Assembly (NCBI RefSeq): GCF_001039355.2
Contig: NW_019774436.1
Coordinates: 4,875 to 68,874 of the forward strand
Reading direction: 5' to 3'
Length of the DNA stretch: 64,000 nt
From: Lingula anatina
Taxonomy: Eukaryota > Brachiopoda > Lingulata > Lingulida > Lingulidae
Below are positions 21,571-33,100 of this stretch, piece after piece (position 1 is the stretch's first letter; every line of letters begins with the position of its first letter). Below the pieces are notes generated by a model, which saw only the letters and a program-made list of their open reading frames with translations, searched no databases and had not been told where the DNA came from. The translations under genes were made by a program, and so were the position numbers.

Positions 21571-21674
21571 TGTAGAAGGCGGGACGGACATTCAAGCCGG
21601 ATTATCTGACAGCAATCTAGTGACACTTCCCGCGGGGATAGATCAATTTAAAATCTCTGGGAATTCAGCCTAAG
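21571..21674 (+). mobile_element. MITE family copy C (3' half only)
   Basis: Same orientation and sequence as the right half of 25818-26038, sharing TAGAAGGCGGGACGGAC (versus TAGTAGGCGGGATGGAC), AAGCCGGATTATCTGACAG, and the CGGGGATAGATC-TAAAATCT-TGGGAAT end. The left half is absent and replaced by the AT microsatellite. Confidence 0.75.
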
Positions 21675-22270
21675 GGATTTGTCGTTAAATTGCCCTTTAG
21701 CTTAAACTGCTCTAACGCCTGGCATGCAAACTGTAGCTGCTAGGAGGTAAGTAATTATTGTTTAGTCTTAAAGCTGCAGTAGACGTGTCGGAAATGTAAG
21801 CTGCTTAATCCGAAGGCAAATTAATGAATCTTCGATGGGTCGGTTCAGCTGGATTGATTTGGGCGTGAGAATGGTGTCTAAAGTTAGCGGGGCCACTTAG
21901 CTTGGAACAAGTAGGTAACCCTCATTTTTCTTCTTTTCTTAATGTGGATTGTTGTAAGGTTCTGTAAACAATTATGTCCATATCATATGGTAAACAACGT
22001 TATCATCCAACGGTATCTGCCTCACATAGACCACAAAATTAGCACAGATTTTTAAAAAAATATATTTTCAAATAAAAAATTTAAAAAATATATTTGATGG
22101 GTTTTTCATGTACTGAAACCTGTTCAAGCGTAGGGTGCCAACTTGTCCTAGGGTCATTTTGCCGCGCCACGTGTGACGCTTGGTTGACTCAACTGACATA
22201 AGTATCGGCCTACTGTTGTGAAAATGAACCATACTACATTACACTTGCAATATAATCATGAACAATGACT

Positions 22271-22505
22271 TAAGTTGTATTCCCAGAGCTTTTAGATCGA
22301 TCTAACCCCGCGGGGAGTCTCACTAGTTAAGGCCTACTGTCAGAGAATCCGGCTTAAATGTCCGTCCCGCCTACTACAAGCTGTAAGGGGGGGTAATTAA
22401 CTTTTGTGATCGCCCGGCTGACAGTTATTTAGCGTTATTTAGTTACTTAGGGAGTTAGGTCGATCTAAAGTAGATCGATCTTATCTCTGGAAATGGGGTC
22501 TTATG
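22271..22505 (-). mobile_element. MITE family copy B (inverted)
   Basis: Reverse complement of the element at 25818-26038 along its whole ~225-base length. It includes the paired GATCGATCT boxes near each end and GCCGGATT / GGCGGGACGGAC in the middle. Ends read TTGTATTCCCAGAG and, on the other strand, GACCCCATTTCCAGAG, forming ~30-base imperfect terminal inverted repeats. No ORF. Confidence 0.8.
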
Positions 22506-22853
22506 CTTACGTACGTAGCCTATTGTAGGGCCTACGTTGTAGGGGTCTATTTGTAATCGTGTTACACTATTTAAAAGTCAGGCGCTCGCCTTAAACCTAC
22601 TTTAATTCTCAGTTGGCTCTATTAATAAGGACAGTGTCTTAACTGGATTCACTAGATAGTGCCCCTTACCGTTCCTGCAGGTGACTCTGCATGAGAACTT
22701 AGCTCTCGCTATTAGGGGTATGAAGTCGGCCCACTGTACCACAGTGTAAAAAATATTTTGGTGAATTAATTAAGGAAGGTGTGTCACTATCTTTTGATAA
22801 TACTCTGTAAATCTGGCAAGGCGGCCCACCTTTTTCAGTGTTTTCTCTTTTAG

Positions 22854-22969
22854 GTTCCGAACTGGCTAAACTAGGTGAACTGGATGATTTTCCTGTTATT
22901 CATGAAATGCTTCGATGTAGTCGCATGGAAAAGTTGGATCAACGGACTAGCATTGTAGCGCTTAAATAA
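22854..22969 (+). CDS. Possible terminal coding exon of an unknown gene
   Basis: A clear acceptor (TTTTCTCTTTTAG) is followed by 38 open codons and a TAA. The frame reads SELAKLGELDDFPVIHE and then MLRCSRMEKLDQRT, a balanced composition unlike neighbouring noise. No partner exon was found upstream on the plus strand and I do not recognise the family. It could be the end of a small gene or a degraded transposon ORF. The call rests on the splice site and composition only. Confidence 0.25.
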
Positions 22970-23352
22970 CCAGCTCAAAGTTGTAGTGTAACAAACACGG
23001 ATTGAGGGAATGTCCTTATGGCGTAAGACCTACAGAAAAAAGTCCCGTTTTCTGTGATTGCGAATCGACCTGCAAAACTTATTGTGTGTGATGAATGTGA
23101 ATTTACACATGCGAGATTCGTAGCGTTTGATTGGCTGCTTCAGTCTCCCTCTAACAGTGATTGGTGGAAAAGATTGCGCATTAATCCGGCGTTAACAGCA
23201 CAGGCAACGGAATGTCTCGTAGCTATTGTCTTTTAAGTGTTTATATTCACACTTTCTATCTGCTGTTGTGTTATTTTAGCAACATTTAATTATGAAGAGG
23301 CAAATTGTAAGGCCAAAATCATGGACTCTCGAAGCTAAGCACCCTCTAACAC

Positions 23353-23440
23353 GGCTCCGTGGCGCAATGGATAGCGCGTCGGACTTCTAGAGTATAGAAA
23401 AGTAATTCGGAGGCTGTGGGTTCGAGTCCCACCGGAGTCG
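23353..23440 (+). tRNA. tRNA-Arg(TCT) with intron
   Basis: Complete cloverleaf. Acceptor GGCTCCG pairs with CGGAGTC (one G-T), discriminator G. The D arm is GCGC-AATGGATA-GCGC. Anticodon loop is CTTCTA|A, with anticodon TCT at 23386-23388. T arm is GTGGG-TTCGAGT-CCCAC. A 15-nt intron (23390-23404) sits after position 37, the canonical site; animal tRNA-Arg(TCT) genes commonly carry one. Removing it gives a 73-nt tRNA (CCA not encoded). The internal A box (TGGCGCAATGG) and B box (GGTTCGAGTCC-type) are intact, so RNA polymerase III transcription is expected. Confidence 0.95.
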
Positions 23441-25121
23441 GTTACATTTTCGTTTTTGTAGATATGGTTTCCTGTAAGTGGCAACCTGTCTATCAATCTA
23501 ACGTAAAATTGAAATCAGCCCAGCAGGTATGGCTAGAACGGTGGTGAGTGCATCTTCTCTTTCTAAGTTTTCACCCATCTGGAGGGATTAAAACATCTCG
23601 TTCAGGGAAAATATAAAATGTGGATCATTCATATTCTCTCTCATTTTCATATTGGACATAAACTCCGACAGTGGAACTCAAGGCGAAGATTTGAGCAATG
23701 GGAATGTAATGTTACTGACATAATAGGCATCTCACCAGGTTCTGAATCAAATTTGAACAGGTCCATCAGATGTGAATTGGACCAAAATGACGATCTTACA
23801 TAACAAGTAGAGGAAAGTGCACTCGCTCAGACTGCCCTGGCATGCAACAAGATCAAATGGTCTTGGAAAGACTTCATAATGCAAAGCTGAAGGTGTGAGG
23901 CTGAGGCAGACAGAAGTAAGAACAACATCAAAGAGAGGACAGACATTTTTTCCAAATCGAGGCATTGGCAAACTACCAAAAAGAATGGATATCACTAATG
24001 TTTGCTGTGCAGAGGGTTAATGCAGTACGTGCCTCCATGATCCCATACCACAGAAATGAGAGAGAGAGATATCCTGTGTGCCGATATGTAATACATTTAT
24101 TAGTACACAAGCATTGGAGCTTGATGATGTGTCACTATAAATAAAGTTAATTTTGATTAGCTAACATGACTATTGTATCAAGAAAAGTTCCCTATGTAGG
24201 TTCAATGTAATTGTTGTTGCATATGTTTCAGTTAAGGATATTTTTTTTCAAGTATAACATAAAATGTTAATCAGAGGAGATCTGAGATTTTATCCAATTC
24301 AATTTTTCATTTATGACAATCAGTTAATACCAACAAATGCCTGGCTTATATCATCATCATCATCATCATCATATTTCTGTTCTGTTTACTCTTGGGGCTT
24401 ATACACCAGGTGTTCAGATTCTGTTTGTTGTGTTGCAAGTTCATAAGTAGCAAACTTTACTTGCAGGCCCATTTTGTTACACATTTCATACCCAAAACTG
24501 TGACAAATTATGCATTATTCTTTCCATTGCCTCCCCTTTCCAAACTACTAGTTCAAACACTCACCATCAAAGACAGATGCATTTGCTTTATTTGTTCATT
24601 TTTACTTTATTCACTTACTTTATAATACAGTTGCTAAGTGAATATAACTGTTTTTGACATTAAGTACAATCTCTTTTTGGTAAACTGTATGCTGCGCACA
24701 GACATGCAAAAAAAATTAATCAATGGCACTGACTAGTGAAGATATTTAATGAGATATGTATGAATTTCCACAACATTGTGTGAAATGTAAGCTTAGTGTT
24801 CAACCTTTTTACATTGAAATATATCCACTTCGTAAGGCATATTTTATATATATGGAAGTTTTTCTTTAGTTGGCTAGGATGTTTAAGTGCCCTCTTCTGT
24901 TATCAACGTGATTTTACATTTTCAAAATGTTACACCTCTCAAGCCACAAGTAAGCAACTTTTCACTCTGATGCATGCATTTTCATGCCCATGTTATTGAA
25001 AGTATGCTTTTGGTTTTGCTGTCATTCTGTTGCTTACTCTGACTGGTAGTAGTACATATTGTTTGGCTTTTTGTTAGCTTCACATAGTTTTACATTCATA
25101 TAGCTTCATACAGTCTTCCAT
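23441..25121. other. Intergenic region between tRNA-Arg and the SAM-domain gene
   Basis: AT-rich sequence with a (TCA)n microsatellite at 24349-24371. Several small open frames lack recognisable domains or splice context. The 3' UTR of the minus-strand SAM gene should extend into 24500-25121. A reverse-strand AATAAA lies near 24587-24592. Confidence 0.5.
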
Positions 25122-26978
25122 TCAGCTGTGTGGAAGAATAAGGCAATGGTTTGAAAGAGGAGGTTGCCACTTATAATCCTCAAAGTTCATCAGAAATCTC
25201 TTGTAAGTTAGTTCATCTGCTTTTTCACCTGTCTTGCTTTTTCTTTCCAAGTACATGCCTGTAGAACAAACAAAATTAGAAGACCAATGTATCTAGATGA
25301 ATATTGTATTAAATGGATTAGGCAGTGTTTGATAAAACCCACAATTAAAAAGTAAATAAATCTGGTGACCTTTAAGCAAGTAAGCTGTTAACATTTTTCA
25401 TTACCGTGGCAGTAGTAATTCATTTTAAAAGGCTTCTATGGAAAAAGTAACTAATGTAACATGGGAAAGGGGCAGCATGTGTTCATTCTGTTAATTAACA
25501 GAGATTGAAACTTACCTAAAGTTTCTCTTGGAGGGAGGGATATGCTTCTACTCCAGTTTGGATGTTCTATGGTTAATAATTGTCGAATACTTCCTGATAT
25601 AAACTGAAAAGAAGAAATTTTTTATATAATTAGATATTATTAGGCAAAATGATGGTGGATAATATCCCAAAAACAAATTTTGACAATTGCAAATACTTCC
25701 TGATATGAACAGGAAAGAAGTAATCATATAAGTGGAGATTCATAGGCAAAATGGTAATGGGAAAAACTCCAAAATTAACATTTCCTGAACACCAGAAGTT
25801 TTACATGTCCACTTAACTAAGACCCCATTCCCAGAGATTAGATTGATCCAAACTAGATCGACCTAACTCCCTGGGGGTTCACGCTAAATAGCTGTCAGCC
25901 GAGCGGGCATGAAAGTTAATTACCCACTTACAGCTTGTAGTAGGCGGGATGGACATTTAAGCCGGATTATCTGACAGTAATCTAGTGAGACTCCCCACGG
26001 GGATAGATCGATCTAAAATCTATGGGAATATGCCCTAAAATCACTGGATATAGCCAAATTTTCTAAGTCAGATTTGGTTTACTGTAGGGCTGACATAAAT
26101 TTCTTTTCCATCACTACATAACAGAGAATTCCTGTATTTCAAGATATTGTTGTAACTAAACAGATTTACTAAGAAAGGTTTACATTGCATTAATTGAGGT
26201 ATGTACTTTTCAATGTTCATCCCCCCCTGCATCTTTCAAAATACTTCATATACCAGTTGTAAAAAAGGTGAGAGGAAGAGACAGGTAAATAGTTTTTTTT
26301 TCACTCCATCAGTAAAAAATTTACAATAACAATATATAGTGCCCAAAGTCATATGTGATACTGGTAGCTTGAAAATACTGCATCATAATACTAAGTGTGC
26401 AGGAGTATACCTGTGTTTTCTCGGTCCGTGTACTTACTTTAATGTGTTCAAAATCTGTAATTCCAATCTTTGGCAATGCTGATGCAGATATCAGTATGAG
26501 TTTCTTACCGTCAATTAAATTTGACACAAAACAATCCTGTAATAAAACGAAGTTTGATTATTAAGTAAAATAAAATAAAATAGAATAAAAAAATTAATAA
26601 AAAGCGGATGTGAACTAATTTTTGGGGTGTGTGTGTGAAAGAGAGGGGAGGGAGAGATAGATCCTGTCAGGAACACTTTAATCGTTTTACAAAACCTTAT
26701 TTAATTTAATCACTAACCCACCGGGTACTGTTCTCTTGCTTACAGCCTGCAGAAAGCTTCAAAATCGACCTCTCTGTACTTACTTTATACTGTGGAAATC
26801 CTAATTCCTCTATCCACTTTCCAACTTGTTCACATGTCCACTGCTGACAACTAGGGATTCTTTCGTCCCTGAGATCTTCGTGGACAGAACGGGACGAACC
26901 TCTGCTCGACATATTTGCTTCGTTTCTAGGGGAGAATGACGTCATGAACAGGTGCTTGTATACGCTAGATGGCGCCAA
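25122..26978 (-). CDS. SAMD15: SAM-domain protein, SAMD15-like, four exons
   Basis: Exons: 26784-26978, 26438-26536, 25516-25603, 25122-25258; all junctions GT-AG and in phase, ~171 aa. Residues ~47-105 form a SAM domain split by introns: QQWTCEQVGKWIEELGFPQY, then DCFVSNLIDGKKLILIS, LPKIGITDFEHIK, then SGSIRQLLTIE. After it come RSISLPPRE and LGMYLERKSKTGEKADELT, which resemble the segments following the SAM domain in vertebrate SAMD15. SAM domains mediate protein-protein interaction; the function of this family is poorly known. Three ATGs (26978, 26945, 26912) are possible; the last precedes the more conserved-looking MSSRGSSRS. The stop is at 25122. Confident on SAM, moderate on orthology. 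Confidence 0.82.
25818..26038 (+). mobile_element. MITE family copy A (full length)
   Basis: A ~220-base element with ~30-base imperfect terminal inverted repeats. The left end is GACCCCATTCCCAGAGATTA. The right end, reverse-complemented, is GGGCATATTCCCATAGATTT. Internal GATCGATCT-type boxes follow each TIR. CTAA flanks both sides, suggesting a TA-containing target. It lies 210 bases upstream (plus sense) of SAM gene exon 3, between coding exons 2 and 3. There is no coding capacity. Confidence 0.8.
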
Positions 26979-29096
26979 AGGTCGACGAGATGTTCAAGTC
27001 TGACAAAACTCAACGTGAATCTAAACAGCTCTATAAGTGCATAATTTCTGTAACATTGCTCTAAACTTTCTGAACAAACGAAGAAACAATCCTACAAATT
27101 ACGTGATTCGTCACTAATATCACGAGAATAATCAAATAAATAGCTGCAAAGAAGTTGATAAGTGTTGATGAGTAGGCCTACTGTTAAAAATAAGAGTATT
27201 GAGCATCATTCCTACTTGGAATTTCACACAAAGATTGAAGGTAGCTGTATGTATGTTATCCTAGATAAAAATATAGATATCAGTCAAGTAGTAGTTTGTT
27301 GCCGACACGACAGAACTTTCACATAATATTAAATTTAAAGGTTTTAACTTGGACGATGATTTTATGATTGTCAAGGTTGTGTTAGGTGAGAAATTACACT
27401 GCTAAGATAAGAGGTGTGCAACATATGAGGCGATGTCGCACATGCTCTGCGATGGTCATTTATTTCTTACTAACAAGTAACAGCCCAGATGGTCATGACC
27501 GTCTCTGGACAGCCAGTTGACAGCTGATAATGGATATTCTTTTAGTTTTTCACCAGTTCAGTTTAGTAGGCCTACAGCTCAATACCCAGTAGGCTTCTGT
27601 ACACTGTGTGAATAAACCGCATTTCATATCCAACGATGACTCTTCGTCTTTCTTACTTGTGGTCTGCTACAAGTTGATCTCTGCCAAACGTAACGGATGA
27701 TGTGACGTTTTTCATAGATCAACTGCTATCTGACTGATCACGTTTATTTCTCTGGCTGAGTGATTTGGAGTTTACTACAAAATGTAGCACGGACATTCCA
27801 ACACTCGTCGTGATTGACCAAACTTTCTCTGATGACAATAAAATTTTCTTTAGATACTATACACGAGATGAAGCAGAAAATATATGTTGTAAAGAAAGAG
27901 AGGTAAAAGCCAATTAAGACACGTACATTTACTACAGACTTTTATCAATTAAACCGAGACAGATTTTCGAAAGGTAATTAAGGTATGAATTCTTTAACAC
28001 GGTTACTCAATCCTGTAACAACTGAAAATATTCTATTAAACTGGATAATAGTTAGTCAAGAAAAAAGACATTCATGGACTCGGAATGTATTATTATAACT
28101 CGGACTTAAAATAATTTACCAAACTTACACAAATAACTTGATTTATAATACAAATGGAAGTTTCTGAAATTTAATTTGGCCATGAATTCACCAATAATGA
28201 CGATGGGTGTTAGTTCTGTTGTTAATTTTAAAAGGGTGAAATATTCAAGAGATTGCAATTTAAATGTTGCAAGGAATAGTAAACAATCTGAAGACTGAAT
28301 TGATATTTATTTTGTAGCCTTTGCATGATTCACGCGTCCCGCAGTAAGGTCTTACCCATATAATTCAATTGCATGAACATTCGCCTAGAAAAAAATTGAT
28401 CGTAAAGGAAATTTCTGGGTGTCGTGAAAGTTTTCAAAGACGTCACGTTTTCTCGAAAAATTGATACGAAATTAATATGGCAGGAGTACAAAGTAAGATA
28501 TTTGAAAGCACTTGAAGCAGAAAAGATAACACTGCATTTCAGAAAAAAAATTTTGTGGCGCATGCCCATTAAGTCTTGATAAGAAAAGCAAACTTCTTTC
28601 CATCATATGGTCATACATGTATTCTGAGGGCGTTAATTTATTTTAAAACTATTTAAAATCGTGTAACATTATGTGTACACTCGCACGACAAACAATAACG
28701 ACACGATTTGTTTCTTTTCTGCTAAAAATAGTGTCTTGCCTGTCGCTTTATCAGTTTTTATCATTATGAAAGAATTAGTATGGCAATATAAATGACAAAG
28801 AACCTAAGCAATCTACGTGATAGATATGCGATCGATACCGCGAAATCAAATCCCAGATTCAATTAAAATATTTTCATTGATGTGTTTGTTGTTATCATGC
28901 CAACGGACTAAAAATAATCTTTTCGTTGACATCGCACGGCAAGAAAAACTGCATTGCTGCTATCTTTTGTAACGGGCTACATCTTTGCAAACGGTGATAT
29001 CTCTGTCTTGGGTGTACTTAAAATGGCGCCTAATTTTACATCATTTATTCACTGTACAATGGGAGACAAAACTGGGTGTGTCCTTTTTACTGTGAT

Positions 29097-29099
<3 letters not shown>
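26979..29099. other. Intergenic DNA upstream of the SAM gene
   Basis: Apart from the possible LTR at 27416-27671, I see no exon or repeat I can support. The first few hundred bases should hold the SAM gene promoter; no core element stands out. Confidence 0.5.
27416..27671 (+). mobile_element. Possible solo-LTR remnant
   Basis: The right end looks like an LTR R-U5 region: AATAAA at ~27611, followed by a pyrimidine-rich stretch and a terminal TGCTACA. The left end is tentatively TGTGCAACA. No target-site duplication and no internal retroelement sequence are visible, so this is a weak call. Confidence 0.25.

Positions 29100-29143
<44 letters not shown>
29100..29143. repeat. (AT)n microsatellite
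   Basis: About 22 AT units in the gene desert. Confidence 0.95.
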
Positions 29144-29145
<2 letters not shown>

Positions 29146-30061
29146 TACCAACAACCACAGAAGATGTCTCGGCCTGAAAATAATTGTCTCCTAAAGCTTC
29201 ATGACCCATGGTAGAAGTCAATCTAAACACAATCAGCTCAATATTTTCGTTATTCCGATCCTCCCTAGGGGAAATGTGATAGAGTGAAGAATAATTGGAG
29301 TATATTTCAGTCGAATCAAATGTGTGAAATTATTTCCTTTTTGAAATAATATGTATTATCATGAAATGAGCCCCGAGCAAAGAATGACCTTTGCATAATG
29401 TTTAAATCTGAAATGTGACAAGCATGGTTCCAGACTTATTTGTCTGCTTTTTGCTTAGCGCATTTCAGAATTTTGTTATAATAGTTTCCTGCCGAAGGGC
29501 TGGGTGTCTCTGTTTACTGTGTTTACATGGCGCTGACGTAAGAGAAGGGAGCGTCGTGCAGAAATCCCGCTATAATGTACCAGGCAAGTGACGTAACGAC
29601 TACAGATCCCTTTTCTCCCTGTTAGAACCACAAGTGATGGTTATCTGACGCATTAGCATCGTTTACTTCGGTAAATTTGTACTGGTGCTTTTGTCTGACT
29701 GTCCAGTCACGCCTCCGCGTGTAGAAATTGGGAGTAAATTGATTCCATAACAGACATCTGTAAATTGGACAGCTTCTTCTGGTAACAAGGGGGACTGGCA
29801 CCACGCGCACATGTTCACACGAGTGAAAATAAAACAAGTTCTGAAGGCATCCATTTGACGGCAGTAGTTAACTAAAGTGAACTAGGTCCCCCAGTCAAGC
29901 AATGGGACACAAAAATTTGTTGTCTGCTTTTAGGTTTGTCGCCACCCCACTCCGTCCTTTTTCCTTTATGAAATATTGAGTGAAGATTTTTCTTTTAAGC
30001 TCTGGTTATTTCTATGCTGAAATACTGCAATTGATAAACTACAGGTAGCCCATCAATGCAA

Positions 30062-30111
30062 CTCTGTCGAAGAGACTAACATTCTACTCTGTCGAAGAGA
30101 CCAACATTCTA
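30062..30111. repeat. 25-bp tandem duplication
   Basis: CTCTGTCGAAGAGA(C/C) followed by (T/C)AACATTCTA occurs twice back to back (30062-30086 and 30087-30111) with one difference. Recent slippage or microduplication; no gene context. Confidence 0.85.
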
Positions 30112-33100
30112 GTCATCAACGAGTTATGTCTCGGGCGTGTCGGTATTTAGCTATGGACTGATAGTCATTCTGTGAACGAGTCTAGAGTACGCCCTGATAT
30201 CATATTGAAAATTACGTTAAATATACTATCCACCTTCCTAATCGCTACTTTCCTAATAGCTTATAATACAGAACTATTATATAGGCGCTGAAAGCATTAT
30301 TGTACCGGCAGGTGAGTACAGGCGACAGGGTGAGGTGACATGTGGTTTAACAGAATGATGACTTGACACGAACTACTGGGTAGTGTGACTAACCTCAGTG
30401 GAAATTGGCATCAGCAGTTTATAATTGGAGGAATATAAGCAGAACTAGTACGATGTGAATTTTACTAAGGCTGTTTTGTTATTGGTTAAAAAGTAAATAA
30501 ATAAATAAATAAAGGTCTGTCGGATGCTATGGACACAGGGATCACTCTAAAAATGAAAAGTTGCCACCGACTCGCTATATTGATTCAGCCTAATCATTAT
30601 TCGTAAACCTTGGTCGATTTTTCCTTAGATTAGTAGCTTTTTACCGGAAGGTGGGATAACGTAATCTATTTTACTAATAAAAGTACAAACACTACCTGTG
30701 TGCTGAAGGATCACAACATCACCGAAGGCTATTTGATAAGATAAATGGATAAACTGCTAATATATTAAACGGCTTTCGTGCCAAAAGTTTGAATTTATAA
30801 AAATATCATTTTACCACCCTTCACATTGGCTTGTAGATTGGATACAGACAAATTCGTGCATGTTATTATTATTTTTGTCTTTCATAGTTGTTCATTATTT
30901 ACGAAATATTTCAAACGACGTTTTGAAATAATAACGAGGACTCTTTTATTGTTAACACTCTAGGGGCGTGAACTTTGATATAAAAACATAAAAGATAATG
31001 AATTCTTTATGAAAAGTTATTGAATGCATTTGTATATTATGTTAGGGTTTGTGACAAGCATTCTTTTATTGGAGATCTTTTAAATATTTGTTGACCGATT
31101 TTTTAAGTAGAAAAATTTGGGTAAAAGGGATGTTATTTGTGGGTTGAACCGCCGAATTCGAAGTTCTCGGATTGCACTGCGACTTGCGTGCAGGTTGATT
31201 GTTGAGCGCACGATCAGGTAGCATTCCTGTGACGAATACGTGCGATCGTTTAGGGCTGTTCATGTTACCAGGTCGATATCTTCGTCGTAATTGCAATTGT
31301 TCTGCGTATTTGGTATTGTTATCATTTTATATGTATATCACTCATATCAGAACGTGGTCAAGGCCTCCATTATCGACTATTTTTCATTTGTCTTTTTCCA
31401 TTATATAAATCGTTTTAAACTATGTCCAGTAGCACTACGCTGTTCTGTTCAAGTATCAATTGTGACACCGACACCGCGCCATTATGCATAAACTAGAAAA
31501 ATGCAATGATATATGTTGACAAAATTTGCTGGTAAAGAGATTTAGATGGACAAGGGCCAAAATGTGGTTGCCCTCTGGTCGTATGAATATTGTTGCGCCT
31601 TACAATGGGTCAGTGATGATGAAGGGTCAAGTGGCCAGATGGGTGAAATGTCACCACCCTCCCACGGGCCGAGTGTAACGCGTGCCTGTTATTCGATAAA
31701 AAAGAAAGTAGGCAACAAGTTGCTTTTATTTAAAAGCAAAGAACAAATTTGCAACATGTTTGCTCATGGCTTTAACTTCATTATGGCGTGTGTTGAAGCG
31801 ACTCCTTATACCGAAGAGTAAAGGTTAAAAACATAATGAAAACTACACCGTAATGTATTAGATTGTTCTTTAAACAAGCTAAGAAAGGGAAACCGCGCCT
31901 GGCAAGCTTTATCTTTGAATGCGCTTACTGTTTCTTTTGAAAACGTATTCGTGACGGTGTATCAGTATTTCCGATTTCAAACCTACGTTGTCTTCCATGG
32001 CTGTACGTTGTTAGGTGTGGGACCCTTTTAGCGGCCAATGAACAGCGAGATTTTATATTGCATCCCCCCGCACAGATGTAAAGTTAAATAACTGCATATT
32101 TGCAGGGAAAAGGGCAACTAAAGCACCTATAGTACATTTGTCGACACTTTTGCTCAAGTACAAAAACTATTTAGTATTTGTTCATTCATTTAGGCCATAA
32201 TACTAAGGGTCAGCCTTTGCTGATATTACTTTTATAGACGATATCTTATCTTGACCATGAACCAAGAGGCTGCGAGTTAGTCCAGAAAGAAACGACGAAC
32301 CAAACCTCGTAGGAGTACCTGTTGCTTTATCGGCTCCACGTTAACATGACAGATTTTTTTCGATGAAGAAATCACAAGGGCGAGAGAGGAATTTCTCCAG
32401 ATGAATTTAGTTTAATTGGAAACTACGCATTTGTCACCCTCTGGGGATAACACATACAAAATAGGGGGATTTGCACAACGTCCCAAAGGCGTGGGCCCTC
32501 ACGCCCTCTCACAACGCACAGGTAGGGAATTATACTATAAATGAATTTGTGTCAGTCTGTCTTTTTATTTTTGTGACTAATTCGAATTTGCTTACACTTG
32601 TGGATCGCTACTTTGTTGACTGATGATAAATAAGAAAGCGCACCAAGATATGGATAACGGTACGGGACATTTATTACACGTTGTAGTTGGGATTCTTTAT
32701 TGATGAAAATGATGAAAAAGAACGTAAAACACGTTTTGTTTCTGGTGATAAATGAATAGACCAAAACATCAAAATGAACTGAACAAAACTTACACACCAG
32801 GTGTGGATAATACGTTAACACGAAGCATATTGACATAAAGCGTTGTTTTCGTATTTCAGGAAAAATAGGTGTCTTTGAAATGTACTCGCGCGTGTTTATT
32901 TATCGATATTTGTTTGGGACTTCCAACAAAATATCAAGTGCCGTCGGTGGTTGCGCATTGTAAGCAGTATTGTGGAAACTTTCATGGAGCAACTATTGCT
33001 TGTCTCTAGAGTACACAGCTCTGTCTTTCTTCGATAGCGATGGTAGGTTCTAAAGTCAGCATTTGAATCGTGAATACATAATATATTAATATTGGGATTA

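Noticed and set aside
29663-29854. 63-aa ATG frame with a C-x-x-C pair on the minus strand
   Set aside because: No family recognised and an overlapping frame of similar length exists; chance is likely.
31546-31821. 91-aa ATG-started plus-strand frame
   Set aside because: No domain, no promoter or splice evidence.
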